A model generated the notes under the pieces. The model was not told the origin of the DNA, made no database searches, and saw only the letters and a program-made list of their open reading frames with translations. The position numbers and the translations under genes were made by a program. A stretch of 64,000 nt of DNA from Hippasteria phrygiana (taxonomy: Eukaryota > Echinodermata > Asteroidea > Valvatida > Goniasteridae): the NCBI GenBank assembly GCA_037893225.1, contig JAZGUH010000142.1, positions 1-64,000 of the forward strand. Direction: 5' to 3'. Shown piece after piece: positions 43,681-55,800 of this stretch. Numbering within the stretch: the stretch's first letter is position 1; each line of letters begins with the position of its first letter.

Positions 43681-44508
43681 ATTAACAATGCGCTTCTGAT
43701 GGTAATCCGGCCCTGTTCTTGCCTTTCATCCTTTGATGATCAGGGTTTGATTCCCGTGGGTTGGTCCGATCAATGTCATTGGGTTTCCAATGCCTACCTG
43801 ATTGTTTCCTCAAGAGATACTTGTTCTCTGGCATTTTCCTCTGGCTATTTGAAGTGACATCTTCTTCCGTGTCTTCTCTTGATTCAGTTAGCTGGGCCCT
43901 GAGGGAGACCAGTGTCAGTAAACTGTCCAGGCTACCAAGAAGAAGTAACATGAATAAATCAATCAGTCCGATTACAATTTCATAGGAGATAGTATGGACA
44001 AATAACCAAGTTAATCTCGAACAAGAAAAGACAGCTGGATTGTGCAGCATTCCTTATGATAATCAGGGCTAGTGGACTGATCTGTCAGACAGACATGCTC
44101 CAGATCATGCATGACGCTCACCCCTGCATTCACTCTTCAGGTTAGAGAACAGGGGGTCAGATTTGAGCTCTTGGTTTTGGACTCCCAAGTGGGACATAAA
44201 TCCACCCTTTTCACTGTTATGCCATCGGACTCGGATCTGGACTCGACTACAACACTGGTATACATGGTATAGAGGAATTTCACATTAGCCCCTTTCTGCG
44301 CACTTCCGGGTTGAAAGCGAGAATGTCAGTGGCAAACAAAACAACGCTTTTCAGCACATTCATTCATGCATGAATTAATCAGGCCATAAAAGGCAGCGTA
44401 GGCGCACGATCAGCATTAAGTTGTTTACTGTGACATTGAGATCCTCGTTTTCAAACGCGGAAGTGCGCAGATCGGCGCTAAATTCGTCGTTGTGGGATTC
44501 CTCTATAC
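43681..44508. other. Intron 5, unannotated
   Basis: A 122-codon minus-strand open frame (43682-44050) has no recognisable domain. A relic of the GTCGAGTCC-ended MITE (GGACTCGACTACAACACTGG) is at 44231-44255. Confidence 0.35.
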
Positions 44509-44850
44509 TTAACCCCTTCTGTCCAGCTGTTATTGATTGGGGGGGGGTGGGGGTGGGGGGGGGGGGGGTTGCTGGTATGCCAAGAACGGGCTGTGCAACC
44601 AAGCGTAATGCAAACAATAGGCACCATACTAAATAGAGTGGTCCTATTCATCGCACTTGGAGCCCCCCTTTCGTGTGAATAAAAGCATTGTGTGGAAAAG
44701 CTCCATCTATTCATTACACTCCCTTTCAAGAACAATATAGTTGAAACATGAATGGATTGAGTATGCACAGGAATGCGCATATAGACGACAGCCGACCAGG
44801 TGGTCTTTTTCAAACCGCGGCTGTGGGTGTCATCCGTATTCAAGAGGACA
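44509..44850. mobile_element. CCCCTTG-family repeat, longest copy
   Basis: TTAACCCCTTCTGTCCAGC at the left, then a G-run, GCTGGTATGCCAAGAACGGG, CACTTGGAGCCCCCCTTTCG, and GACCAGGTGGTCTTTTTCAA with GTCATCCGTATTCAAGAGG at the right. A short internally deleted form with both TTAA (51169-51248) shares both ends, which shows where this family's termini are. Confidence 0.65.
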
Positions 44851-45148
44851 CTCTAGTGCCCTCTCATGCTCAAATAAGACATCCACTATTAAATATTGCT
44901 TTCCTACAGTAGGGGTGTGGGAAAGATTACCAAAACAATTATTTTGGCCAGTTGTGAGCTTTTGGACTTGACAAACCAACAAAATTCAGGAATGATTCCT
45001 TTTGTGTGCTTCGTACGGTGAAAAATATAAACAATTGTAAATGTCATGCTCATTGAAGCCTTAAAAAGTTTTCTCAACATGTTGCTAGAATTTGTCATCT
45101 CTTGTGTGTTTTTCCTCCCTTAATTTTCTTGTTTTGCTATGTTCGTCC

Positions 45149-45361
45149 TTAACTACCCCAATCCTTACAAACTCCAACAGCAGGTTTTGTCTAATTTTGA
45201 TGGGTTCAGTACTGTAGTGCCTTGGCACCATTACTTGACATGGAGCTATGATGCCCCAATTTGTCTAAGTCCAAAGAATGTGCCATATGTTTACTGCACA
45301 GTGTTGGATTTTAACAGGTTGAGGAAGCCTCCTAGTAAAAATGGCCAGGTGGTTTAGGGTT
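45149..45361. mobile_element. TTAA MITE, relative of the satellite insertion
   Basis: TTAACTACCCCAATCCTTAC..to..GGTTTAGGGTTAA. The interior shares TTGGCACCATxACTT, TTTGTCTAAGTxCAAAGAAT and CACAGTGTTGGA with the element at 31658-31870, with about 80 % agreement by eye. Confidence 0.75.
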
Positions 45362-45384
45362 AATGAGATTCCTCATACAATTGT

Positions 45385-46552
45385 AATTGGGTCATTCCAC
45401 CAGGTTGGGACACAGTGTGTATATGACCATATCATTAAAACCATCATTACATTTAATTCAGTTATTTCATGTGACATCCGTCTTTGGGTGTGAGATTATT
45501 TGAGAAAGTTTCAATCATGTAAGTTATATTTTTACAAAAATATGATAAAAAGTGTGTTTTTTTTTATGTAAAATAGACGTAACATGGACACCGTGTCCAA
45601 CATTTAAATTTTTGTGGTTTTTTAACACTTTAATAAATAAATATGGAAAATTTATTATGTACAATAATTAAAAGACACACTATGCAACAATGAAACACCT
45701 TTTCAAGGCAGTCAGTGTCCAAACATAGCACAAATAGCAAGAATTTGAAGAATCGGTGCAGACGTAACATCGACACCAGACGTAACATGACCATACATAT
45801 ATTTCTGCTGTTGTGCTGCATTTGGATATTGAATATCATAACAATTGTTTTTTGTGTTGCAGTTTGTGTTTTGTAATTAGTATACAGAGTGAGTTTGCAT
45901 AATTATTTATATAAATGTTGAAAATGTTACAAAATGGAAATGTGCATTTTCATGTCACACCATGTTAGTACTAAATGTTACGTCCAGACTGCCTTAATTT
46001 TTCGTCCTTAAATAAATAATTATGCAACTTACTATATGTACTAACTAAAAGACACCCAATGCTACCAGAAAACACTTTTTGTTATGGTTGCCAGTGTCCA
46101 AATAGCTCAGAAACAGCAAGAACAATAGAAACATGCATGTGTGGACGTAACAGTGGACACAGTGTCCATGTTACGTCCACTCTCGCGTCTGTTTTTGCTG
46201 TCTCTGCTATATTTGGACACTGACTACCATAAAGAAAGTGTTCTTGTGTTGCATAGTATATCTTTTAATTAGTACACATGGTGAATTTCCCATATTTATA
46301 TTTAAAGTGTTGAAAAAACACAAAAATAGAAATATGGACGTGTCCTGTTACGTCAAACTGGTTATGTCAAACTGAAGCATGTTTTTAATCATATTTTTTG
46401 TAAAATATAATTTACATGATTTAAAACTTTCAAAAATATTTCCCACCCAAAGACTCATGTTACATAAAATAACTGAATCAAATGTAATAGTACTTTTAAA
46501 GATATGGATAAATGTCACACACTGTGTCCCAACCTGGTGGAATGACCCAATT
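45385..46552. mobile_element. 1.2-kb palindromic element, AATTGGGTCATTCCACCAGG ends
   Basis: The first 35 bases (AATTGGGTCATTCCACCAGG..GACACAGTGTG) are exactly the inverse of the last 35. The inner arms also pair (GACGTAACATGGACAC / GTGTCCATGTTACGTC). GTGTCCAAATA..AGCAAGAA blocks occur repeatedly in both orientations. The GGGTCATTC terminus resembles that of the 4500-7191 element. No coding region. Confidence 0.8.
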
Positions 46553-46830
46553 GCCAAGTAATGTCAAAAAATTGCACAACTCTTTGATGTTGCTGACCAA
46601 TCTTAATTTTAAATTTTTTTTTCGTTTTGTATACATGTACAAATGATCTCCAATTTAAATATAAATTACATAAATGTCTCATTTTATTCATCATTAAAAT
46701 GCTGCTACTTTTTGTGATTTAGCTTCCATTTCCTGTTTTTGAAAAAGGATTTATTTCTAAAAACATGAAAGAGAATTAACTGGTGCAAACTGTTAACTAT
46801 AACTGGATTAACCTACAAATGATGAAAATG

Positions 46831-46920
46831 AGCTGGCCTAGCATTTCAAACTTAAGCAAGTTCTTTCTCAATTTTGCCTTTGAGAAAGAACTTGCTCATG
46901 TTCAAAACATTAGGCCAGCT
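46831..46920. repeat. 90-bp hairpin MITE
   Basis: AGCTGGCCTAGCATTTCAAA..AGCAAGTTCTTTCTCAA faces TTGAGAAAGAACTTGCTC..TTAGGCCAGCT around a 7-base loop. Confidence 0.8.
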
Positions 46921-47660
46921 GATTTTGTTGATCTATTTCTAGGATTCTTTGTCTCAGTCTCTCGTGGAACACCCTACCAAACCAAGGCCCCTCGTCATCA
47001 AATTGCCCAACTGTCCTTCTTGACAAAGATGTTATGAAAAAAAATACCCTGAAACACAATCCAGCATCAGTCCCCTTCCCCCAAGCTCTGGTATTCCTAC
47101 AAGGGTTGTTCATTACGATGATTAAGGTTTCGAATAGCACTCCATTAAAATATATTCCATCCAAAATATGAGGATGAACTCGGTTGTAAGGGCATACAGG
47201 TATATATGTACATGGATGTAGGCAGTGTTGAGAACTTGAGAGTTCTTTAGATTTTCTGAGAAATAGGGGGAAGGAGGAAGGTTGGGTTGGGTATTCCTCC
47301 TCCCACCCCCCGGATATTCCACTAGCCTTGATTTGCTTCCGTTCCCCCTCCCCCTCCCCCTCCCCCTCCCCCTCCCCCTCCCCCTCCCCCTCCCCCTCCC
47401 CCCCCCCTCATTTTCCTCATTTTTTTCTTAGAGTATTTTTGCTGGCTTGAGCCAATTTGAAAATTAATTTTTTTAGGACCATTTACCCCACAAGCACAGG
47501 CAAGGTTTTAAAGGTATTGTTTCCAGAATAGGAATACAAATCAAATTCGTTGGTTTTGTTTTTGTCCTCTTGACAAGTCAAAATAATTTGAATAGGACAT
47601 GGCATATGATGCCGGAAATGTTGAATTTCTTTGCTGTTTTTTTATTGTTGCCAATGCCAG
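46921..47660. other. Intron 5, last part, with a CCCCCT microsatellite
   Basis: The (CCCCCT)n repeat is at 47343-47409, about ten units. Nothing else recognised before exon 6. Confidence 0.5.
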
Positions 47661-47878
47661 GTTCTGACAAACCCAAAATACAGCAGTGATCCCCATGGTG
47701 CCTCGCAAGGATTATGGGATAGATCACATGATCACCTGGACAGCGAGTCCTGCGATCACCTGGCAGACAACGCGGCCATTGTGCGGGCGGCCATATTGGG
47801 TATCCCACAGTTCCACAACCTGAAGGAGGTTGTCAACAACACGACGAGAATTTGCCGGGCCACTCACTTTGACCCAAG
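47661..47878 (+). CDS. LRR/ADP-ribosylhydrolase-like gene, exon 6
   Basis: 218 nt, ends in phase 2. The acceptor is CCAATGCCAG before 47661; the donor is AAG/GTAGTA. It reads VLTNPKYSSDPHGASQGLWD, then DNAAIVRAAILGIPQFHNLK, then EVVNNTTRICRATHFDPR. In active ARH enzymes this part carries the NGAxMR motif; here DNAAIVRAA occupies that place, keeping Ala and Arg but not the Gly. The C..TH.DPR segment is well kept and normally contributes to the fold core. Confidence 0.92.
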
Positions 47879-50144
47879 GTAGTACATGTACATCTGTTCA
47901 ACTATTTGCATTCATGTGATTTTTACATCCTGTGGTGGAATATTTACATTATTCGAAACAGGTGTGTGCATTAAATGATTAGCTACATTTCTAGAAAGAA
48001 TAGATTGTGCTGATCTCAAAGTTCTGCATATTAAAACTAATCTCATGGCCTGATAACCAGGGTAATAATTGTAAGCACTTTCAGACATTTTTATAAAGCA
48101 CGATAAAAGCACTACAACTGTTATTTTTAATTTTTATTTATTTTTTTTTTTTTTACCAATTTGAATAATATGGAATAAGTTCGGAATTAAAATTGAAGTT
48201 GAAACAGATCAGCTATAATTATGAGAATTGAAAAAAGTATGCAATTTGTGTTTACAGGTTAAAAATGACCACTGTACCTTGCACAGTGGTCTTGTGAAAC
48301 TTTGGTCTGGTCGTTTGTTTCTTTGTGTTAGCAATGTCAGCATCGCCTGCGAGTTCCAAAATGTTGTCGTCTGTTAGGAGAACAAACTGCGGTTCGGGAA
48401 AATCGTCTGCCATTTTGTGTGAATAACAGGTCCCGATATGTATATAATATACATTTGAAGCATGAAGGACAATGGAGGGACAGGAAACCAGTCCAATGAC
48501 AGCCGTGTTGTAGCGCCACCAATAGTGACCGTGAAATTATTGTTTCATCACACGCCTACCGTGTGATGTAACTTCGCGCCGTGCAGTGGAACGAATAATT
48601 CAATGCACGTGAGCGACAATCCGCCAATCAGATAGCTTATGAGCTGACTTGTGATTGACTTGATTACAACTCTGGAACTTCTTTCCAGAAGTTACATGGA
48701 CCTACATAAGGTCCCTTGATGTTTCTTCAAATGCCATGCTTGTTTTTCCAATAGATACTGTCAAAACTGTTCAAAATATTGAGGGGGAAAAAAATGTCAT
48801 TTAAATGGTAATGACCAGCCATCATCTGTTGGATTTAATCCGGATTTATGAAGAATCAGGGGAGTTGCTATTTGTGGACTAACTCAAACTGATTTGCCTC
48901 TTAACCATTGAGCAATTCTGTCATTTTTTACGACATTACGAATGCATGAGATTTATTCAGCATTTACTTCTCAACTGTAGAGCCATCTGATTTGTAAGTA
49001 TGTCAACAATATTCAAGTTGGCATATATCAAAAACACCCATTTATTGGGTGTCTTCGTTTTCACCGGAATTTGTTCAAGCTAGCTCTTCCGATGCATTAT
49101 GCAAATATTGCCTGTACCGGGTTTTAGTTTGAATTCGGAAAAAATTGACGAGGTGATGCCATTAAATGGTGGCAACACTCACGTTGGGTTTACTTGGAAG
49201 CTGTTTTAAAATGTGTTTTGGATATTTGCACTGTGTCCCATGGCTATTTCCCTGTTGCCATTTGTGCAAACTGTGGTCTCGATCCCAAAGTGGCGGGGGA
49301 TTTACTTTTCATTTTGTTTTTGTTTTTTTTGCAACCCACATGATAGCCAAGCTTGCCGGGGTCAGCTGGCCAATTTCAATCTGGCACAGCAGCAGTGGCT
49401 GTAACTGTTCCTTTGCAAGCTTCAAACCGGCCAGCAGATTCAAGCAAGCTTAGCTGTCAGGTGGTTATCTACCAGAGGGTGTTGGTTCGACTCTCACCCG
49501 AGTAGCTCTCCGGAGATACATCACCCCATTATTGACACCGTGGGGGTACACTCTTTGTTCTTTTTAATTGTGCATATCTTTTCAGAATTTGTCGAGGTGA
49601 TGAGCTTCAATTTAATTGAGAATTCAAACATTTCAGGATTGACAAAACAGACATTTTTTCGGACATCTTTTAAAAAAAAAAGAGGAATTTCTTTGTGGTC
49701 ATGTGATATTTGTGGCTACTGGAATAGTCAGATTCTTCAGGTCTAGTAACCAGACTAAAAATCGTACCGTTTACACAAACTAGCATCTTTTTATTGGGCT
49801 AATTTTCTGCCCTTCCCCGTGTCCAATGGCAGTTTCAACATCTGCATGCAGTCAGCTGGCAAGCCAGAGTGGGGGGGAGAGGGGGGGGGGGGAAGAGACA
49901 TGTCCCTCACAGTTTTTTCAATGAACAACAAAATTCTTATCTGTCTCTACAATTTTTGACGAAGAGGAGAATTTCATCTGCTCACATACACAAAAAATGG
50001 CACTGCACCATCCCTGATCTTTTTGGATCAACCAGAACTGCGTAACCATCCAATTTTCTTCTTTTTAATCTCATTCATAACTTAATCGAGTTCTTTCATT
50101 TGTCACACCTTCTGATACTTTTATTTTTTTTCTTAACCAATCAG
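47879..50144. other. Intron 6 of the LRR gene
   Basis: 2.3 kb. A short hairpin CATCACACG..CGTGTGATG lies at 48546-48568; a relic GACTTGATTACAACTCTGG of the GTCGAGTCC-ended MITE is at 48656-48674; a G-run is at 49869-49891. A GGTTCGACTCT sequence near 49484 looks like a B-box but no tRNA fold surrounds it. Confidence 0.4.
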
Positions 50145-50342
50145 GTGCCAAGCCAGCTGTGTGGTTTTGTCCGTCCTGATTGCCTTGTTGCTTCAAAATG
50201 ATCAAGGCCGGTGCACATTGCCAGACCAACCTTTTCTGCCTTTCGTCGTTACTACGGCAACTGATATGGGTAGGAAGCATTTGTCGGAAGTGTTACACCT
50301 GAAAGACTTTGATGACTTTTGCAAGCTGGCCGACTTCACAAG
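50145..50342 (+). CDS. LRR/ADP-ribosylhydrolase-like gene, exon 7
   Basis: 198 nt (1 + 65 codons + 2). The acceptor is TTAACCAATCAG before 50145; the donor is AAG/GTAATT. It reads CQASCVVLSVLIALLLQNDQ, then GRCTLPDQPF, then TDMGRKHLSEVLHLKDFDDF, then CKLADFT. The CxAScxxxxxLIAxLLQ helix continues the hydrolase fold; the Leu/Phe-rich second half matches the region before the last catalytic motif in the family. No catalytic residues are expected here. Confidence 0.88.
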
Positions 50343-51400
50343 GTAATTGGCTCGGGGTTGAGCTAAGGTCTCGGCAACAAAAACAACTACAGGTAGACGT
50401 TTGTTTTATCACAGACGCACTGTATTTGGGCGGGTACATGGAGAACAACATTGTCATTTCATGTACTTTATTAATTGTTTGCCTTTAATTTGAAATTACA
50501 ACTAGTTTCTTCCTCTTGAGGTTTTAAAATGGTCATATGGGTGTGACAGTTTACGTTGGTACGTGTACCAGGTTTAATAGGGTCTCGGAGGTGCTCAAAA
50601 TGTGTCATCATTGTTTTACATTGAGCTTCCGGTGACCCAGCAAGTAAAGGTCAAATCAACGTCAGATGTATCTCATCACCAAATATGAAAACCTCGTATG
50701 CTACACTTCTCCATATATTATTCTTATAAAGGTATGGCCCCTCTTTGAATGCCAGATTGTCATAGCTGCTACCAATCTGATGTTATAAGCGTTTTACTTT
50801 GAACTTCCGGTAACCCCGGTAGTAAAGGTCAAACGAAAAAGACACTTCAAACCAAAAACGTACGTCCGGATAAGATAAATATATCTGATCACCAAATATA
50901 TAAGCCATACATCATTCAGTTGAGGAGATTGTGTTATTAAAAGTGCACTTTTTGGTCATTTTGTACATGATGACGTCATCATGACGTCACTATTAGGTCA
51001 TCAACTCTTCTCAAACCTACGTCAGTTTGCTTGCATGTGTGATCATATCTGTGATCCTTGAAACTGTAATAAGGAAAAAAAAGGGTAGAAAAGAAAAAGT
51101 AAGAATAAGAAAAACCCGAACAATAACAATAGGTGTTTGGGCTTGAAGCCCAAACACCTAATTATTATTTAACCCCTTGTCTCCAGCTGTCATTGATGGG
51201 TCTTTTTCAAACTACGGCTGTGGCCGTCATCCGTATCCAAGAGGTTAAATGATTAGATCCAAACTTGATATACTGTGACCCTCGCCAAGACAAGCAAGAT
51301 GGTTTATGAACAGTATTTTATCATATTTTTCATATTTCTGCAATTTAAATTTGGATTTGGGTTAATGGTTGCCAGTTTTCTTGAATGTGTTTTTTTTTAG
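50343..51400. other. Intron 7, duplicated phrases, hairpin and a deleted MITE
   Basis: CTTCCGGTxACCCxGxxAGTAAAGGTCAAA occurs at 50626 and 50803 with following ATCACCAAATAT at 50680 and 50890, an old tandem duplication. AGGTGTTTGGGCTTGAAGCC..AAACACCT at 51131-51159 is a perfect hairpin. TTAA CCCCTTGTCTCC..CCAAGAGG TTAA at 51169-51248 is an 80-bp member of the CCCCTTG family. Confidence 0.55.
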
Positions 51401-51490
51401 CTGGTCCCAGTTATACCCAAACCGATCTAGTCATACCTTCAAGCCAATGGCTGCCGCACTGATCGCATTAAAGTCAGGAATGGACTTCAG
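51401..51490 (+). CDS. LRR/ADP-ribosylhydrolase-like gene, exon 8
   Basis: 90 nt. The acceptor is TTTTTTTTAG before 51401; the donor is CAG/GTAAGA. It reads SWSQLYPNRSSHTFKPMAAA, then LIALKSGMDF. The Y.xxxHTFKxxxAALxAL pattern precedes the last metal-binding loop in ARH proteins. It splits an Arg codon with exon 9. Confidence 0.88.
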
Positions 51491-52424
51491 GTAAGAAAAG
51501 CAACCAACATATTATTACCCCCGATCATTAAACCTATAAATAATCCTGGAAACTTTATTCACTCTTTGAGGAGCAGACTAGGCTTGCCATAATTGATTGT
51601 TTGGCAAATGATATAGATTATTGATTTAAAAGAAGCAATTGTGACAAATTGTCTTGCTCAAGGACATTATCAGTGATCATTGTCTCTGATGATACATCAA
51701 TCACTTGACCAGCATTATGTAAAGGCATTATATGTAAAGGCTCTTGGAAGTGCCGCCCATTCAAAACTGGACACTAGAACAACACCCCCTCCCCTTCAAA
51801 GTATTCCCCCCCCCAAAAAAAAAAGTTTACTTCCCCCTCTTTTACTCCCTTGCTCTGAACAGAATATGGCTACCTATTGTTGATAAATAAAAAGTGTAAT
51901 GGCCTTGTCCTAGTAGTGAAAGGGGGAAAAGGTGTGATGACCCATGTCAGAATCTTCTTTTGACAACTTTTATTTTTGGGGAAATAATGTCTCATAGTTA
52001 ATGGGAGACTTTTCAGATGCTGGTGGCCGCAGACATACCGGTCCGTTTTGCTAGTTCTGAGCATGCCTGCGTAGTTCTGTGCATGCGCGCGTAGCTCTGA
52101 GCATGTGCACGACTGGTGAGAACAGTGGAAAAGGACCGGTATGTGTGCTGCAAGTGTCACCACGTGTTTTGAAAATATCCCATTGACTAGGGCAAAGGAG
52201 GACAGGGTAAAGAACACTGAAAGTGTGCCACCTAGGAGGGAGAGATGGTTGTATTAGAACATGATATACAAGTATACTGTATGTATGCAAACATGAAAGA
52301 AACACATTTTATAAGAAGAGATTATGATCCCCTTTGCAGGGTTTGAACCCACCATTTGGAGATTGACTTTTAAAGGACCACAATCACTCCGGTGTTACTA
52401 TGCATCCTCTGTTTCCACCAACAG
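51491..52424. other. Intron 8 with an inverted repeat
   Basis: An inverted repeat spans 51995-52189: TAGTTAATGGGAGAC..CATACCGGTCC faces GGACCGGTATGT..TCCCATTGACTA. Its centre holds three ~21-bp copies of GTAGTTCTGxGCATGxxxxC. Nothing else seen. Confidence 0.5.
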
Positions 52425-52617
52425 AGAGGCCATCTCGAGACTGGTGATGTTTGGACGAGACAGCCCCAGTAATGCCAGTGTCGTCGGCGCCGTCCTTGGG
52501 TGTCACTGGGGCTACCGAAAACTTCCCAAGGACTGGGTGTCTGGCCTTCGACTCAAACAGACGCAGTGGTTGGACGTTAAGATTAATGCACTGCTCGACA
52601 TGATGGCTATTCCTTGA
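52425..52617 (+). CDS. LRR/ADP-ribosylhydrolase-like gene, exon 9 (terminal)
   Basis: 193 nt including TGA at 52615-52617. The acceptor is TTTCCACCAACAG before 52425. It reads EAISRLVMFGRDSPSNASVV, then GAVLGCHWGYRKLPKDWVSG, then LRLKQTQWLDVKINALLDMM. In active ARH proteins the G-G-D-T-D-T loop supplies two Asp and a Thr for Mg and substrate; here it is G-R-D-S-P-S, retaining only the first Asp (D552). GxxLGxxxGYxxLPxxW after it is intact, so the fold is probably kept while catalysis is not. The nine-exon CDS totals 1812 nt, 603 aa: LRR about 35-165, linker about 165-260, hydrolase-like domain about 264-590. Confidence 0.93.
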
Positions 52618-52709
52618 CTGCTCTACATCTTTGGTTATTGAAAGGTTTGTGGATCAGCATAATTGGTGGTTATACATGTACCTCTTTGCTCATTGTACCA
52701 AACGCGAGT

Positions 52710-52715
52710 AATAAA
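52710..52715 (+). terminator. Probable polyadenylation signal of the LRR gene
   Basis: AATAAA, 93 bases after the stop codon. A GT-rich stretch is not obvious downstream, and a second AATAAA follows at about 52990, so the choice is tentative. Confidence 0.45.
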
Positions 52716-52752
52716 CACTCATGGAAGCTCAGCTTCCTGTAACCATAGGGGA

Positions 52753-52873
52753 GGTTCGAGTGGCGACCATTTGTCGACCACTAGTCGATTTTGCCTGGTA
52801 CCCAATATGTATTTTAGTGTACAGGTTATTATGGAAAATCGACTCGTGGTTGACAAATAGTCGCCACTCGAAC
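52753..52873. repeat. Hairpin MITE just downstream of the LRR gene
   Basis: GTTCGAGTGGCGAC..TTGTCGACCACTAGTCGATTTT faces AAAATCGACTCGTGGTTGACAA..GTCGCCACTCGAAC. About 120 bp with about 40-bp arms. Confidence 0.8.
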
Positions 52874-55800
52874 TTGCTCATACTTGTAAGCAACTGTTTA
52901 GGAGCTCAAGGTTGTATTTAACATGTTTTTTTAATTTTTAAGTTTTAATCGTTGCCAATACCAGAATATGCAAGCAGGTGTCGGAGAAAAAAATAAAGAA
53001 GGTATGCATTTTGCCATATTTGCCAGCTTTCAGTCTAAATGTTTTTTCTTTGGTCGTAGATCCAAGTGCAATATGATCTGCATAATCAGACAGTGTTGTA
53101 ATATAGTTGTTATGAATATATATCATTAAAGTCTGTGGCTGACCAAAGGCCATTACAATAACTACTCTGAAGAAAAACTGAAGAAAAAAAGTTATAAGTT
53201 TAGCCACAAATATTCTGTTTGAATTTTGTTTTTATGTTTTTGTTTTTTAATTTCATGATTTGACTTGACTACAAATAATGGGTGAGCTGTAGGCAAATAT
53301 TTGCCTAGAGATATATGTCCTTATTAAGTCAGTAAAGGAGTAATTTGGTTTGACTAATGTCTGACATTATAGAAATAGCATGAATAATTTCGATAAAAAG
53401 ACGATTCAATCCAATCAAAGATTCAATCCAATCCGATTCATCATAAGAGACCGCTAATTTCACACTTTGTGCAAGTGTTAGAACTAAGATAATTTTTCGA
53501 TCGTTACCAAGGCTATTTCATTCCTTTAAGGCATCCTTCAGTGGTCTCATAAGCATATAAAAGTAGAATGAAATTTTAACCATTAAAAGCAAGCTTGAAG
53601 GTTTTCAGTGTGATATTTTTTTTTTTTTTTACGAATTCCACAGTCAAAAGGTATGTCGTGTTCTGATTCAAAAAAATTGTTGTAGTTTATTTTTTCAGCC
53701 GCCAAGAATTCATTCCATAGGATTAATGTGATTATTACACGGGTGCATATTCTGAAATACGAGAGCTTCCGGGTTTAAGTTTAATTTTGCCTTTATTTTG
53801 GTCAGATTTTCGTATAATGTGTTACGAAACAAAACAAAAACCTGTTTAGCTTCTTTTTAGTGGCCACATTTGTTTTCCATTTCTCAAAAAATCCATTAAA
53901 ATGAACCAGGAAGAGGAGAAATAACTGCAATTGATTCATTGGGTCTTTTGAATCAATTTGTTGGACTCCACTGTCGGCGGCAGCCATCTTTGAAAAAATA
54001 ATATTGCCTGGCTGGATTCCAAAAAGAAGTTTTTAAAAATGGCCTCCTCTTTCATGTTTTTTAAAGGCATGATGCTAAACAAGGTTTTGATTTATTGATT
54101 TATTTTGATTTATTTTAGTAATTCTACCTTAATTTAGTTTAGTGATATTTTGATGGCTAAAATTTAATAGATGCATTGGCCAAGTGGCTCAAGGTCTACA
54201 GCCCAGCATCCACCAACTAGTCCTTCAATTAGTTTGTCTGTTTTACAAGAAACCTTAAAGAGAACAGAGCTAGTTGGGTTAGTTTATTATTTTAAGGGCA
54301 AAACTTTGTTTAAATATACTTTACTGCCATTGTATAAACGGACGTTATTTGCACTTCATTTCAAGAGCTCTGATTGGTCAATAAACCAAGCCAAAATTTC
54401 AGAATATGACTGGACTGAACACGTCAATAGAACAGTGGTTGAATTTAAAAGGCAGCATGTAAATATACATAAGGCTGTGGGTTAAATTACAACAAAGTTG
54501 GAAATTGTTAAATTTTTATGAAGTTTGCCCTAAAATGGAACAAAACAATATACTGATGAGTTACATTGCAATCAGAATTGTGATCTGTTAAAAAAAACAT
54601 AAAATGAAACAAAATAAAATTTGTGGCCGAGACACTTGTGCCACTTTGTATATTATGCACTCATTTTATTTATTTCCTTTCATTGTTTTTTGTTTCGGCT
54701 TTCATACATTACGTTCATACGTGACCCCTTTTCTGACATCACCTCTCCATCCAGCGCTATTTTGAAGTTGTAATGGTTGAACGGATGAAAGTGCTCGGGC
54801 TACGGATTCAGTATACAGACTTTGATGTACATTACGTGCACTAAACGTAGGAACCAGATTATAATTGTTCTCCTAAGCCAGGAACTTAAAAGCCAATCAA
54901 GTTGTATACTGATCAACACAAAGGGAAAGGGTATTCTTTCCTTTTTTTAAAAAGACTTTCATGCTTGTTTCTTTATAATATATTTCTGAATTTCATATGG
55001 AATTTCATTTCTGCAATAAATATTAAAAATACTGAATTAAAAAAGTTAGGATTTGCAGAGTTTTTTCATGTGTGATCCGTTTGGGAAGGAGCAAAAATGT
55101 TCCTAAATTTAGAGCTGTATTTACAGATATTTGGCATTTGGCAGATTTACATCATGTTTGTTCCAAGTCAGAAAGCAGCTTCCGTTTTTAGCCACAGCTT
55201 AACGATTCCTGCGTCAATACGGGACGAAAATATTTTGACATGGAAAAATATCTGTTCAACCACAGAAAAGGATTTTCAACCTGTTTTCTGCTCTCCCGGG
55301 TGACAAGATTTTTTTTTAAGAATAAAAGGTCGTGCATTGATTGGAACGTGTTCCCGGAGGAACACGTGCAAGTCACCTGTGGAATTTCACTTGTTTTTGG
55401 ACTTCCTTTTTTCATTAAATTGATCAATTTTCTGAACGACCTAGTGGCATATTCGTTAAAGGTTCATACAAATCACATAAGAAAAGTGCTGTAAGAAAAG
55501 TGCTGTAAGAAAAATCTGAAGCTGAATGTATGAGAAAGAGATTTTGATGTATTTTAGCAATTTATAGGGACTAACGACAGAAAAATCATGAGGCGGTCCC
55601 CGCCCACAAAAATACCCCATTTCTGGGTGTGACGTTTTGGCAGTATAAAAAACAAACGAACAAACAAACAAACACCCCAACAAGCATTTAGATCATGCTC
55701 GTTTTGTAAGACAACTCCACCCCCTTTTCAAGTTGCCAATGCTTTTGTTCAAGTGGTTTATTTTGTTTAATTTTACTAACGGGTGCCAAGCAGCAACCTT

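Noticed and set aside
43682..44050. 122-codon minus-strand open frame
   Set aside because: Hydrophobic start and basic end but no family resemblance; it lies next to a LINE fragment and is probably chance.
49455..49520. B-box-like GGTTCGACTCT sequence
   Set aside because: No A-box at proper distance and no cloverleaf pairing.
52324..52424. Extension of the last LRR-gene exon upstream to 52324
   Set aside because: The frame is open, but the AG at 52423-52424 after a pyrimidine-rich stretch gives the right phase and joins SGMDF directly to REAIS, as expected for the family.
54171..54485. 104-codon open frame, longest in the downstream region
   Set aside because: No recognisable domain, no splice context and no partner; may be chance in AT-rich DNA.
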